NCBI GenBank assembly: GCA_026988115.1 | Contig: JALSLV010000047.1 | Span: 1-64,000, forward strand | DNA length: 64,000 nucleotides | DNA from: Lysobacterales bacterium | GTDB lineage: Bacteria; Pseudomonadota; Gammaproteobacteria; Xanthomonadales; Marinicellaceae | Direction of reading: 5' to 3' | Shown: positions 46,508-55,950 of the stretch, one piece after another | Position numbering within the stretch: position 1 is the stretch's first letter | Layout: each line of letters opens with the position of its first letter | Program-made: the position numbers and the translations under genes | The notes under the pieces: model-generated | Database searches by the model: none | Seen by the model: only the letters and a program-made list of their open reading frames with translations | Told to the model about the DNA's origin: nothing

Positions 46508-47344
46508 ATGACTCATATGCCTAAAATTGCTGAACTCAATCGTTTATTAAGCTACATGGCTTATCGTATCTTTGAGCCGTTGGTTATTCTGTTTTTGAGA
46601 AATTCTGTTCCTTATCAAACTGCGTCGGATTGGTTAAAAAGAATCTATGTCGATGTGGCATTGGAAAATAAGGAGTTTAGGATAAACCCTGATAAAAAAC
46701 AAACCAAAACCAGAGTGGCTGTTTTAACGGGTTTATCGCGTGTTGAAATAGATCGGGTGTTGAAAATTGAAAAACCCCTAGAAGTAACAGAACAAAAATG
46801 GAATCGAGCAACCAAAGTTTTATCTGGGTGGTCGAATGACTCTAGGTACGTTAGTCAAAATGGACAACCTAAAGATTTACCAATTTATGGAGAGCATTCA
46901 TTTAGTTCACTAGTTGACAATTACAGCGGTGGAGCTACCATGCGTTCAGTTTTAGATGAATTAGTTTATGTGGGTTCCGTAGAAATTTGTAATAATAATG
47001 TTAGGTTAATAAGAACAGATTATGCACCAACTCCGAATAAGGCAAAATTGATTGATCTAGAGTTTTATGGAATATATATTGGGGAACTCTTAAACACCAT
47101 TACATATAACGATATTGAGGTTGATGAAGAGAAAAAAAGATTTCAAAAAATAGTTTTTCATCGAACTATTCCAGAATCTAATAAAAAAGAAGCCATTGAT
47201 TTTATTAAAGAAAAAACGGATGTACTGTTGTCAGTAGTTGATCAAAAATTGTCAGAGCTCGCGGAGAGTAAGTTATCAGAACCTACAACTCGATTAGGGT
47301 TGGGAACATATTATTTTGAAGAGGTAAATCATGAAAAAAATTAA
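46508..47344 (+). CDS. DUF6502 family protein
   Basis: The 278-residue product has the features I associate with DUF6502: an N-terminal helical region (LNRLLSYMAYRIFEPLVILF, then RIYVDVALENKEF), the putative helix-turn-helix-like stretch KTRVAVLTGLSRVEIDRVLK, and WNRATKVLSGWSNDSRYVSQ followed by a Gly-rich segment and a helical C-terminal half. There is no membrane segment, so it is cytoplasmic; the HTH-like part hints at DNA binding but this is inference. Its end overlaps the start of the DUF5666-like gene by 14 bases, a coupled pair. The function of the family is unknown. Confidence 0.75.
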   Translation: MTHMPKIAELNRLLSYMAYRIFEPLVILFLRNSVPYQTASDWLKRIYVDVALENKEFRINPDKKQTKTRVAVLTGLSRVEIDRVLKIEKPLEVTEQKWNRATKVLSGWSNDSRYVSQNGQPKDLPIYGEHSFSSLVDNYSGGATMRSVLDELVYVGSVEICNNNVRLIRTDYAPTPNKAKLIDLEFYGIYIGELLNTITYNDIEVDEEKKRFQKIVFHRTIPESNKKEAIDFIKEKTDVLLSVVDQKLSELAESKLSEPTTRLGLGTYYFEEVNHEKN

Positions 47345-48836
47345 AACTATCCTTGTGTTGTTAATTATAATATTTTCTACACTTATAAATGCCCAGTTGA
47401 TAAAAGTGAATGGTATTCGAGATTTTATTATCGATAGCAAAACATTGGTTTCTCTTGATGGTGTAATCATAGACAATAATACACTGTTTGAAATAATAGG
47501 ACATGGCGGATATAAAATTAGATTTAGAGTCGGTGGGGATGTAAACACTACAATTTCTACCGGAACTTTGAGTGAACTAGACTTTATATCTGATATTAAG
47601 GGGCCTATAACTAACCTTAATCCTTTAACTATATTGGAGCAACCGACTTTTATTACATCAGACACAAATCTTATAAATTTAATATCTGTAGCAGACTTGA
47701 ATGTAAGTGACTTATTAAAAGTTAGTGGTTCAATTAACGAGGTTGATAACTCTATGCAATTATCACGATTAGAATTAGATAACGGTCTTTCGGAATGGAA
47801 ACTCCGTGGTTTTGCAAGAAATATTACGGCACTAAATTTTACCATTGGTAATTTAACCATTAATATTAATGCAGTATCCGCAATAGATTGTAGCAATGGT
47901 TTTATTGAAAATGTTTTTGTTGAGGTTAAGGCAATGCCTGATGCCAGTTATGTTGCAGGCAATCCATTGTCGACGCTAACAAGTATACAGTGCCAGACTC
48001 CAGATGTTTATGAAGACCCTAATAACAGTATTCCAGTCGTAGTTGAAGCGATGGTTTCGGAAATTATAGACTTATCATCGTTTAGAATTAATGACTTAGT
48101 GGTGTTTTTTGATGGCAGTACAAGTTTTGATAACGGTGAGTCAGAGCATATAGATGTCGGGACCAAAATAGAAGTGCAAGGATTTCTTGATACCAATACC
48201 CGTTTTATTAATGCAACAACTATTCGATTTATTCACCACAGAGTTAAATTTGTGGCGCCAGTTAAGCCTGCCGATATTACCATAGGCGAGGGTGTTTTAA
48301 TTTTTGGCAAGCAGGTTTCTATTACACCACAAACAAGAGATGACGATGCCATTGTTTCATCTGGTCTTATAGCAGAACGACAAGTAGAAGTAAGAGGTTT
48401 TGTCGACTCAATGGGAAATGTTTATGCCTTGCGAGTCAAAGACAAAGGCACACCCGATAATACAGACACTAAACTGAGAGGTGACATTACCGCTTTAAAT
48501 CAGCCAATCTTTGAACTGGATGGAGTTGCAATAGATGCAAGCGCCTCGCTATTTGAGATAGAGACTGGTTTTGTTGATATTAATGCATTTTTTGCAATGC
48601 TTCAAGTGGGTATGCAGGTCAAAATTGAACATGCAACATACGATGTAAATACGCAAATACTGACGGGAGGCGTGATTGAATTGATAGAACAGGAATTAGA
48701 AGATGATCCCGAAAATACGAACAAATCAAACGTGATTTCAGCACCAAAAGAAATAATTGGTATTGGTGGAATAGGATTAGCGACTGTGACTAAAGTTTCC
48801 GTTATAGAAACAATATTTAAGGCAAGTTTTGAATAA
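47331..48836 (+). CDS. Secreted DUF5666-like protein with C-terminal GIGGIG motif
   Basis: The 501-residue product has a signal peptide (about residues 1-22, ending INA) and is built of several repeated OB-like beta units with hallmarks such as VKVNGI, DFIIDSKTLVSLDG, VEVRGFVDSMGNVYALRVKD and LRGDITALNQPIFELDGVAI, the pattern of DUF5666 proteins. Cys residues are few (DCSNGF, IQCQTP). Near the C terminus EIIGIGGIG repeats the motif of the secreted peptide at 46094. The ATG lies inside the DUF6502 gene, so the two are translated together. Probably periplasmic or extracellular; role unknown. Confidence 0.7.
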   Translation: MKKIKTILVLLIIIFSTLINAQLIKVNGIRDFIIDSKTLVSLDGVIIDNNTLFEIIGHGGYKIRFRVGGDVNTTISTGTLSELDFISDIKGPITNLNPLTILEQPTFITSDTNLINLISVADLNVSDLLKVSGSINEVDNSMQLSRLELDNGLSEWKLRGFARNITALNFTIGNLTININAVSAIDCSNGFIENVFVEVKAMPDASYVAGNPLSTLTSIQCQTPDVYEDPNNSIPVVVEAMVSEIIDLSSFRINDLVVFFDGSTSFDNGESEHIDVGTKIEVQGFLDTNTRFINATTIRFIHHRVKFVAPVKPADITIGEGVLIFGKQVSITPQTRDDDAIVSSGLIAERQVEVRGFVDSMGNVYALRVKDKGTPDNTDTKLRGDITALNQPIFELDGVAIDASASLFEIETGFVDINAFFAMLQVGMQVKIEHATYDVNTQILTGGVIELIEQELEDDPENTNKSNVISAPKEIIGIGGIGLATVTKVSVIETIFKASFE

Positions 48837-49108
48837 AACTAAAGTTTGGTAGAATCTCAAACCGAATGTGAGGATTTAGTTGCTTTAAAATATAAATCAA
48901 AAGGCAGAATGCTCTTAAGTTGTCATCATTGTTTGGGTTTAGGCTAAATTAAAACGATTGTTTTTTTGATTGTATCGCTCTTAGTAAAGAGAGTTATACC
49001 TTTTCAAAATCGCATTGGTTTCTTTTATATTCTTATCTACTATTCTTGAATAGCCTGAGTTTAAAAGTTACTATATGTAATTATTATTACTTTAGTATAA
49101 AATATTAA

Positions 49109-50773
49109 ATGACAGAGCAATCGGAACAACCAAAAAAAATTGGCAGATTTCCTATCATTGGCACCTTGGGTGTTGGCGGTATGGGGGTTGTTTACCTTGG
49201 GCAAGACCCTGATATTGGGCGAAAAGTAGCCATCAAGGTGCTGCACACGACAGGTGACAAGGAAGCTTTAGAACGGTTTAAAAACGAAGCGCGAACCATG
49301 GGCGAAATATCTCACCCCAATATAGTTATACTGTTGGAATATGGAATCGATGACAATAAACCTTTTTTAGTCATGGAATATTTGGATGGTTTGTCTTTGG
49401 AAAAATGGATTAACCAGACCCATACCTTAGCAGAACATAAAAAAGTATTGTTGAATTTATGCAGTGCTATTAGTTTTGCCCATCGAAAGGAAATACTCCA
49501 CCGAGATTTAAAGCCTGGCAATGTTCAAGTATTGCCATCGGGAGATGCCAAACTATTGGATTTTGGCATTGCAACGGGTGAAGATACAGGCTTGACAGCT
49601 ACGGGTTTTTTTATTGGTACCCCTAAGTACCTAGCTCCAGAGATTTTACAAGAAACAACGCACACGAAAACATCGGATAGTTACTCTTTGGGTTTATTGG
49701 CTTATACCATGCTTTGTGGAAGCAATCCTTTTGCGACCGAAACATTTGAAGCAACAATGACACGTTTATTAACCAAGATTCCAGTTTCCTTACACAAGAT
49801 AAACCCCAACATCCCTGTTGATTTATCAAAGGTTGTTGATGACTATTTGGAAAAAGACCCTGAAAAAAGACCCAATTCACCCAAAGAGTTACAAATGGCA
49901 TTGGAATTAATCTCCAAACCATCGGTGTTGCAAAAGAAAATTGTGCCCAGCACTGACTCAAAGGATTTAAGGTCACAAGAAAAAACAGTTTTAATCGGTG
50001 AATCGCCTAAAAAGAATCTTAAGTGGTTGGCATTAACGGCTTTATTGATGGTCGTTGTCGCAGTTGGCTTTGTTTATAAAAATCATGTTGAGCAGATAAA
50101 GGCTCAAGAATTAGCGCAATTAGAACGCGCTAAACAAGAGCGCATAGAACAACAAAAGCTTGCTAAGCAAAAGGAACGGGCAAAGCAAGAAGCACTGGCA
50201 AAGCAGGAGCAAATTAAACAAGAACAAGCCAAACAAGAAGACTTGGCTAGACAGGAAGAACGAGCCAGACAAGAGCAAGAGCGCATTCAACAAGAACAAG
50301 CAAAACGAGAAGAATTGGCGAAACAAAAGGCAAAAAAACCTAAGAAAAAACCAGTAAAAGTGGTAAAAACGCCTGTTAAGGAGTCAGTGGAAGAAGAGTA
50401 CAAACCCCCTGTTATTGTTTACCAAAAACCCAAAAAGAAAGTCAATACAAAACCTGTGTTTAAGTTGCCAGAACTTACACCAAATGCGAATAAAGTGGCA
50501 TTGAAAACACGTTCAGATACGCAAATATCCAGAGGCACGACGAAGTCTATTACTGTTGAGTTGCCCACTGGCATAACGATTGACAAATTTAAAGTTATGC
50601 GCGGACTTTCTGAATTCAATCAAGTGGAAATTAGAAAGATAAAAGATTTACAAGACAGTTTGATTCAGGTCACCTTATACGCACAGTCCAATGCGTCAAT
50701 GGGAGATTTTTCTCTTGTTGGCTTTTACCAAAACAAAAAAACGAAACCGTTATTGATGGAAGTAACCTTATGA
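49109..50773 (+). CDS. Transmembrane Ser/Thr protein kinase with coiled-coil and C-terminal domain
   Basis: The 554-residue product has a eukaryotic-type kinase domain (about 12-270): Gly loop LGVGGMGVVYLGQD, catalytic Lys in VAIKVL (about 43), HRDLKPGNV, DFGIATGE, and GTPKYLAPEI. All catalytic residues are present. A membrane segment lies at about 303-322, then a Gln/Lys/Glu-rich coiled coil (about 329-407) and a basic, Pro-rich stretch (KKPKKKPVKV). The last about 110 residues form a beta-type domain of unknown family that should be periplasmic. The next gene, an outer-membrane protein, starts within its stop codon (ATGA). Confidence 0.92.
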   Translation: MTEQSEQPKKIGRFPIIGTLGVGGMGVVYLGQDPDIGRKVAIKVLHTTGDKEALERFKNEARTMGEISHPNIVILLEYGIDDNKPFLVMEYLDGLSLEKWINQTHTLAEHKKVLLNLCSAISFAHRKEILHRDLKPGNVQVLPSGDAKLLDFGIATGEDTGLTATGFFIGTPKYLAPEILQETTHTKTSDSYSLGLLAYTMLCGSNPFATETFEATMTRLLTKIPVSLHKINPNIPVDLSKVVDDYLEKDPEKRPNSPKELQMALELISKPSVLQKKIVPSTDSKDLRSQEKTVLIGESPKKNLKWLALTALLMVVVAVGFVYKNHVEQIKAQELAQLERAKQERIEQQKLAKQKERAKQEALAKQEQIKQEQAKQEDLARQEERARQEQERIQQEQAKREELAKQKAKKPKKKPVKVVKTPVKESVEEEYKPPVIVYQKPKKKVNTKPVFKLPELTPNANKVALKTRSDTQISRGTTKSITVELPTGITIDKFKVMRGLSEFNQVEIRKIKDLQDSLIQVTLYAQSNASMGDFSLVGFYQNKKTKPLLMEVTL

Positions 50774-52083
50774 AAAAAATAATACTTATACTTTTGACCA
50801 GCTGTTTGATTTTATTGACAAACGTAGGTGCAACAGCAGACTACCAAACAAAAATAAAGAGACTCGAAGCAGGCTTTGCTAGTTTGCAACAGCAAATTAA
50901 TGACTTGAGAAGAGATATGGGCGCTGATGTTTCTGAGGAAAATGCGCAAAGGCTAGCAAACCTTGAGGCTTATGCTGTTCAATTAAATGAAGTCCTTAGC
51001 GAAGTGCAAGAAAAAATTGAAGAAAATAAAAGCGAGGTAGCAAGGATAACTGTTGAACAACAGAACAAACCCAATATTGGTGTTTATGGAACAATAACAG
51101 CAGGAAAAGCCAATGGGCAGGATTCTATAATAGATGGGCAGTCTTTTGAGTTGATTATTAGTGGTCAACCGCATAAAAGAATCAGTTATTTTACCGAATT
51201 GGAGTTTGAGCGCGCAGCAGCGGTTGGCACCTCACGGGGTGGGGAAGTTTTGGTTGAACAGGCTTATACCGATATTCAGTTAACTTCGTGGATGAACTTT
51301 AGGGGAGGCATTTTATTGGTGCCCTTTGGTAATATCGAGCGAGATCACTTTGCTCCCATACGAGAAGTGGTGTCGCAACCCTTAACCAGTTACGCCATTG
51401 CCCCAGCAGCTTGGTCTGATAATGGCTTCGGGATAAATGGACGATTTAATCTTTCTGATGCATGGATAGCCGATTACCAAGCTTATGTTATGGCAGGCTT
51501 AGATGATAACATCACCACAACAGGTTTGAGAGGCACGCGTCAGGGTTTTGGCTTGGATAACAATAACAGTAAAGCATTTGCAGGCAAGTTAACACTGCAA
51601 AACACCACAGGTTTCAACATAGGGCTGAGTTATTATAAAGGCGCCTACAATGATACGGGAACCAAAGACATGACTGGCTTTAATGTTGACTTTGATTACA
51701 AGAAAGGTTGGTTTGAAATTTTGGGAGAATACACGGATATGGATATTGAACAAGAAATTGGAAAAGACACTCATTTAGATGGCTACTATTTACGAAACAT
51801 TCTCTCTTTGAATGGCTTATTGCCCGAAAACTTTTTGGGAGCAGATTTTCCACACGCACGTTTAAGTTTTGTCACCCAGTATGATGAAGCAACAATTGAA
51901 AACTTTTTTGATCCATCAGTAGCAGAGAATTATGAAAGACGCATTACCCTTGGATTAAGGTTGCAACCAACGTCTTCTGTCATGTTAAATCTCAACTACG
52001 AAGATGCCAATGCCAGAGGTCCTGATCGAATTTTGCGTGGCAATGACGAATTGTGGATTTTTTCCTTAGGTTATGTTTTTTAA
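50770..52083 (+). CDS. Outer-membrane porin-like protein coupled to the kinase
   Basis: The 437-residue product has a signal peptide (about residues 1-23), a periplasmic coiled coil (YQTKIKRLEAGFASLQQQIN, then about 50 further residues with heptad spacing) and a barrel domain starting near NIGVYGTITAGKA. Strand patterns such as FRGGILLVPFGNIERDHFAP and the terminal LWIFSLGYVF (ending in Phe) indicate an outer-membrane barrel similar to coiled-coil-anchored porins. It is translationally coupled to the Ser/Thr kinase gene by ATGA. A terminator follows. Substrate unknown. Confidence 0.8.
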   Translation: MKKIILILLTSCLILLTNVGATADYQTKIKRLEAGFASLQQQINDLRRDMGADVSEENAQRLANLEAYAVQLNEVLSEVQEKIEENKSEVARITVEQQNKPNIGVYGTITAGKANGQDSIIDGQSFELIISGQPHKRISYFTELEFERAAAVGTSRGGEVLVEQAYTDIQLTSWMNFRGGILLVPFGNIERDHFAPIREVVSQPLTSYAIAPAAWSDNGFGINGRFNLSDAWIADYQAYVMAGLDDNITTTGLRGTRQGFGLDNNNSKAFAGKLTLQNTTGFNIGLSYYKGAYNDTGTKDMTGFNVDFDYKKGWFEILGEYTDMDIEQEIGKDTHLDGYYLRNILSLNGLLPENFLGADFPHARLSFVTQYDEATIENFFDPSVAENYERRITLGLRLQPTSSVMLNLNYEDANARGPDRILRGNDELWIFSLGYVF

Positions 52084-52109
52084 TAAATTGTAGTTTGATA
52101 ATTTTTAAC

Positions 52110-52133
52110 AAGGGTTCATATAGAACCCTTTTT
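52110..52133. terminator. Bidirectional terminator between the kinase operon and putA
   Basis: AAGGGTTC (52110-52117), loop ATATA, GAACCCTT (52123-52130), then T; A/T-rich on the other side, so it can also serve putA. Confidence 0.75.
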
Positions 52134-52142
52134 AATTTGCAT

Positions 52143-55100
52143 CTAATCCTCACTAATCTCTAATAAATCCGCATTGCCACCGACTGCGGCGATGTTATTG
52201 GTGATGGTTTTTTCGGTCACAAAGCTTTCTAAATAAGCAGGGCCACCCGCCTTTGGACCTGTGCCTGATAATCCCATCCCGCCAAATGGATGAACACCGA
52301 CGACTGCACCGATGGTGGTGCGATTAATATAACAGTTGCCGACACGAATTTTATTGGCAATATGCTCAATAGTGTTATTAATGCGGCTGTGGATGCCAAA
52401 GGTTAAGCCGTAACCCGTGTTGTTTATTTCATTAATCACCTTGTCCAGTTCGTTGGCTTTGAAGCGGATGACATGCAAGAAAGGGCCAAAAACTTCTTCC
52501 TTTAATAAGCTTATGGAGTCAATTTCATATGCATGTGGTGCAAAATAAAACCCATTTAGTTGCGGTGGCACTATTAAAGACTTAATTAATTTACCTTGTT
52601 GGTTCATAAAATCCACATGGGCATTAAGTTTATCAAGTGCGGTTTTGTCAATTAAAGAACCCACATCGCAGGCATAGTCTTGTGGATGAGTGATGGTCAT
52701 TTCATCCATTGCTCCTGCCAGCATTTTCATAACATTATCAGCAATATCCTCTTGAATAAATAAAACCCGTAAAGCTGAACAGCGTTGCCCTGCACTGACA
52801 AAGGCCGATGCCACAACATCTTTGACCAATTGCTCTGGTAGAGCAGAGGAATCAGCAATCATGCAATTTTGACCACCAGTTTCGGCAACGAATGTGGCAA
52901 TGGCAGCATTTTCACGGCAAGCAAGGTTTTTGTTTATGATTTGTGCAGTGGCTGTTGAGCCGGTAAAGACGACGCCAGTGGTTTTATTGGATTGGCATAA
53001 GGTGTTGCCAATATCGCGACCCAATCCAGGGACGTATTGTAAAACCGATTGAGGCACGCCTGCTTGGTGCATTAAGGTGGCAACATAATAGCCGATAATT
53101 GAGGTTTGTTCAGCAGCCTTGGCTATGACCGTATTGCCAGTAACTAAGGCAGCGACAATTTGTCCTGCGTAAATTGCTAACGGAAAATTCCATGGACTGA
53201 TGCAAACAAATACTCCTTTGCCTTGTAGCTGTAAATAATTACTTTCGCCAGTAGGCCCTGGCATTTTTATGGGTTCGTTCATCTTATTGATTGCTTGGGC
53301 AGCGTAATATCGGCAAAAGTCAATGGCCTCTTTTATTTCGGAGATGCTATCAGTCAATGATTTGCCCGCTTCGTGGCGCAATAAATACATCAGCATGTCC
53401 TGATTTTCTTGCATCAAGTCACCAATTTTATTAATAATTTTGGCGCGTTGAGTCACTTGGGTTTCATTCCAGCGGGTAAATGATTTTTGCGCATTGGATA
53501 AGGCCAGTTTGGCATCTTGTTGATTTGCATAAATGGCATGACCAACAATAAAGTCTAAATCAACGGGAGAGTGAACTTCTCTTGATTCAGCGGTGCCTTT
53601 ATAACCAGGAATTAACGGTGTTGCGGTTATCTTTTGTTGCTTGAAAGCCGCCAAATTTTTTTCTAGGTTTTGTAAGGTTGCCACATCTTGTAAATTTATG
53701 CCCATAGAATTTACCCGATCGGGTTGAAATATATCGCGTGGCAAAGGAATTTGAGGATGGCGGTGGTCTTGGTGTTTACGCACCACTTCAATGGGGTCTT
53801 TGGTGATATCATTGATGTCTAATTCCAAGTCCACCAAACGGTTAACAAAAGAAGTATTGGCACCATTTTCTAGCAATCGGCGCACCAAATACGGCAACAA
53901 ATCTTCGTGCGTTCCCACGGGTGCATATACTCGACAAGGCACATTTAATCCTTTGGGGTCGATACTTTGTTGGTGCAATGCTTGACCCATGCCGTGTAGG
54001 CGTTGGTACTCGTATCCTAGATTATCACCTGCCATTACCCGAACAGCAGCGACCGTATTGGCGTTGTGGGTGGCAAATTGCGGGTAAAATTTATCGCGAT
54101 TGTCTAATAGTTTTTGTGCACAAGCCAAATAGGAAATATCGGTATTAACTTTGCGTGTGAATACGGGATAGTCACTTAAGCCTTGTTCTTGTGAACGTTT
54201 GATTTCCGTATCCCAATAAGCTCCTTTAACCAATCGTAAGGGTATTTTATGCCCATGTTTCTCAACCAGTTGGATTAAATATTCTATCACATTTGTTGCA
54301 CGTTTTGAAAAGGCTTGAACCACTAACCCAAAGCCATCATAGCCGGCTTGTGTTTGTGCATAGACTTGTTCAAAAACCATTAACGATAATTCAAGTCGGT
54401 CGGCTTCTTCTGCATCAACAGTCACCGCCACATTTAAAGAGGTGGCTAAATCCACAATTTTTTTAACATTGGGCACCAGTTCGGCTAAGACGCGCTTAAC
54501 ATGAGCAATTTCATAACGCGGGTGCAAAGCCGATAATTTAATGGAAATACTAGCAGCATCTTGTGCCATTTTTTTACGGTTGCCTTCTGCTATGGATTTA
54601 ATTGCATTGAGGTACGATTCTAAGTATCTATCGGCATCGGCTTTAGTCAAAGCGGCTTCACCTAACATGTCAAAAGAATAACGGTAGGCTTTGTGTCTTT
54701 TGTTGGTTGCCCTTTTTAGGGCTTTTTTAATGGTTTCACCCATAACAAATTGTCGACCCATTACTTTCATCGCTTGATAAACACCTTGTCTGACAACGGG
54801 TTCGCCCGTTCTATTGATGAGTTTATCTAAAATCCTTGAAAAGCCTTTTTTAGCCGAATCCACATCAATGATTTTTCCTGTCAACATCAAACCCCAAGTC
54901 GATGCATTCACAAACATCGAGTCACTCTTGCCCATGTGCGATTTCCAGTCCGCATCCAGTAATTTGTCTTTAATGAGTTTTTCAGCGGTTTCTTTATCAG
55001 GAATTCGTAATAAGGCTTCTGCCATGCACATGAGGACAATGCCTTCTTTTGAGGATAAATCGTACTCCTTCATAAAAGCATCAACACCATCCATTTCATC

Positions 55101-55265
55101 AATTTTTGAGCGAACATTGTTGACCAATTTAACGGCTAACTTTTTTATCTCTTGACGTTTTTCAAAACCAGGGTTGGCCTGTTCAAGTAATTGATTGATG
55201 AGTGTATTCTCGTCAGCGAGGTAGTTTTTAGAGCATTCTAAAGCAATTAGGGTATTTGCATTCAT
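52143..55265 (-). CDS. putA: Bifunctional proline dehydrogenase / P5C dehydrogenase PutA (short form)
   Basis: The 1040-residue enzyme converts proline to glutamate. Residues about 100-480 form the FAD-dependent proline dehydrogenase barrel (MAQDAASISIKLSALHPRYE, LVVQAFSKRA, RLVKGAYWDTEIKRSQEQGL). Residues about 510-1035 form the aldehyde dehydrogenase, with CISPWNFPLAIYAGQI, ETGGQNCMIADS and the catalytic Cys in GQRCSALRVLF (about 830). The N-terminal ribbon-helix-helix of E. coli PutA is missing, so this is a short, non-repressor type. It stands alone and is divergent from the DUF2244 gene with only 46 bases between the starts. Confidence 0.96.
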   Translation of the reverse strand: MNANTLIALECSKNYLADENTLINQLLEQANPGFEKRQEIKKLAVKLVNNVRSKIDEMDGVDAFMKEYDLSSKEGIVLMCMAEALLRIPDKETAEKLIKDKLLDADWKSHMGKSDSMFVNASTWGLMLTGKIIDVDSAKKGFSRILDKLINRTGEPVVRQGVYQAMKVMGRQFVMGETIKKALKRATNKRHKAYRYSFDMLGEAALTKADADRYLESYLNAIKSIAEGNRKKMAQDAASISIKLSALHPRYEIAHVKRVLAELVPNVKKIVDLATSLNVAVTVDAEEADRLELSLMVFEQVYAQTQAGYDGFGLVVQAFSKRATNVIEYLIQLVEKHGHKIPLRLVKGAYWDTEIKRSQEQGLSDYPVFTRKVNTDISYLACAQKLLDNRDKFYPQFATHNANTVAAVRVMAGDNLGYEYQRLHGMGQALHQQSIDPKGLNVPCRVYAPVGTHEDLLPYLVRRLLENGANTSFVNRLVDLELDINDITKDPIEVVRKHQDHRHPQIPLPRDIFQPDRVNSMGINLQDVATLQNLEKNLAAFKQQKITATPLIPGYKGTAESREVHSPVDLDFIVGHAIYANQQDAKLALSNAQKSFTRWNETQVTQRAKIINKIGDLMQENQDMLMYLLRHEAGKSLTDSISEIKEAIDFCRYYAAQAINKMNEPIKMPGPTGESNYLQLQGKGVFVCISPWNFPLAIYAGQIVAALVTGNTVIAKAAEQTSIIGYYVATLMHQAGVPQSVLQYVPGLGRDIGNTLCQSNKTTGVVFTGSTATAQIINKNLACRENAAIATFVAETGGQNCMIADSSALPEQLVKDVVASAFVSAGQRCSALRVLFIQEDIADNVMKMLAGAMDEMTITHPQDYACDVGSLIDKTALDKLNAHVDFMNQQGKLIKSLIVPPQLNGFYFAPHAYEIDSISLLKEEVFGPFLHVIRFKANELDKVINEINNTGYGLTFGIHSRINNTIEHIANKIRVGNCYINRTTIGAVVGVHPFGGMGLSGTGPKAGGPAYLESFVTEKTITNNIAAVGGNADLLEISED

Positions 55266-55311
55266 GATTATATATGGTAAATTAAAGGCGCAATGCTATT
55301 ATATTCTCGTT

Positions 55312-55782
55312 ATGATTGATGTCCAAACAAATAATGATAAAACACACATACTGATTTATCCAAACCAGTCAATGTCATTCCACGCTTATTGGTTGATGTT
55401 TTCAGTTTTGGCAAGTATCACCATGATAATAGCAGTGGTGTTGGCATATCAGGGTACATGGGTTATCGTACCCTTTGCCGCATTGCATTTGTTATTCGTC
55501 TGGTGGGGGTTTAAAAAAGCCTACCAAAGCAGTGAAAATGTACAATACATCACCATTGATTCAAAGAACACCTACTTCGGCTCCTCTTTGGAGGGACAAA
55601 TAAATAAATTTCAAACCTCTTGGCTTCGTGTCGAAATGATTAATGACACAAAAAAACATGACGAGCCTAAGCTTTATTTAAAGCTGCACAATAAAAGAAC
55701 AGTCATTGCAAGTTGTTTAGTGAAAGAGGAAAAATACGAGTTGATGGAAATCTTACAAGAGAAACTTACAAGATTAAAATAA
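55312..55782 (+). CDS. DUF2244 family membrane protein
   Basis: The 156-residue product matches DUF2244: an N-terminal segment ending in SFHAYWLMFSVLASITMIIA, a second membrane segment (WVIVPFAALHLLFVWWGFKK) and a soluble C-terminal beta/alpha part (ITIDSKNTYFGSSLEGQ ending LQEKLTRLK). These proteins are found upstream of cytochrome c oxidase genes, as here, and are presumed to help oxidase assembly. ATG 55312 (MIDVQTNNDK) is preferred to 55264, which would overlap the putA start. Confidence 0.85.
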   Translation: MIDVQTNNDKTHILIYPNQSMSFHAYWLMFSVLASITMIIAVVLAYQGTWVIVPFAALHLLFVWWGFKKAYQSSENVQYITIDSKNTYFGSSLEGQINKFQTSWLRVEMINDTKKHDEPKLYLKLHNKRTVIASCLVKEEKYELMEILQEKLTRLK

Positions 55783-55950
55783 AAAATATTGATAAAAATC
55801 AAAAATCCACAAGACTAATTGTGATAGCTCGTGATAAAATTCCAAAAATTAGCAAAAACAAGTCTTAAAACTGTGCTTGCTATCTTTAAATGCTTATATT
55901 GGCACGTATTTAAAATTTGTTAGAAAAGAATAATTGAGGGTAAAAAATAG

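Noticed and set aside
55894-55915. Sigma-54 promoter before coxB (TTGGCAC)
   Set aside because: The -12 element is missing at the needed spacing.
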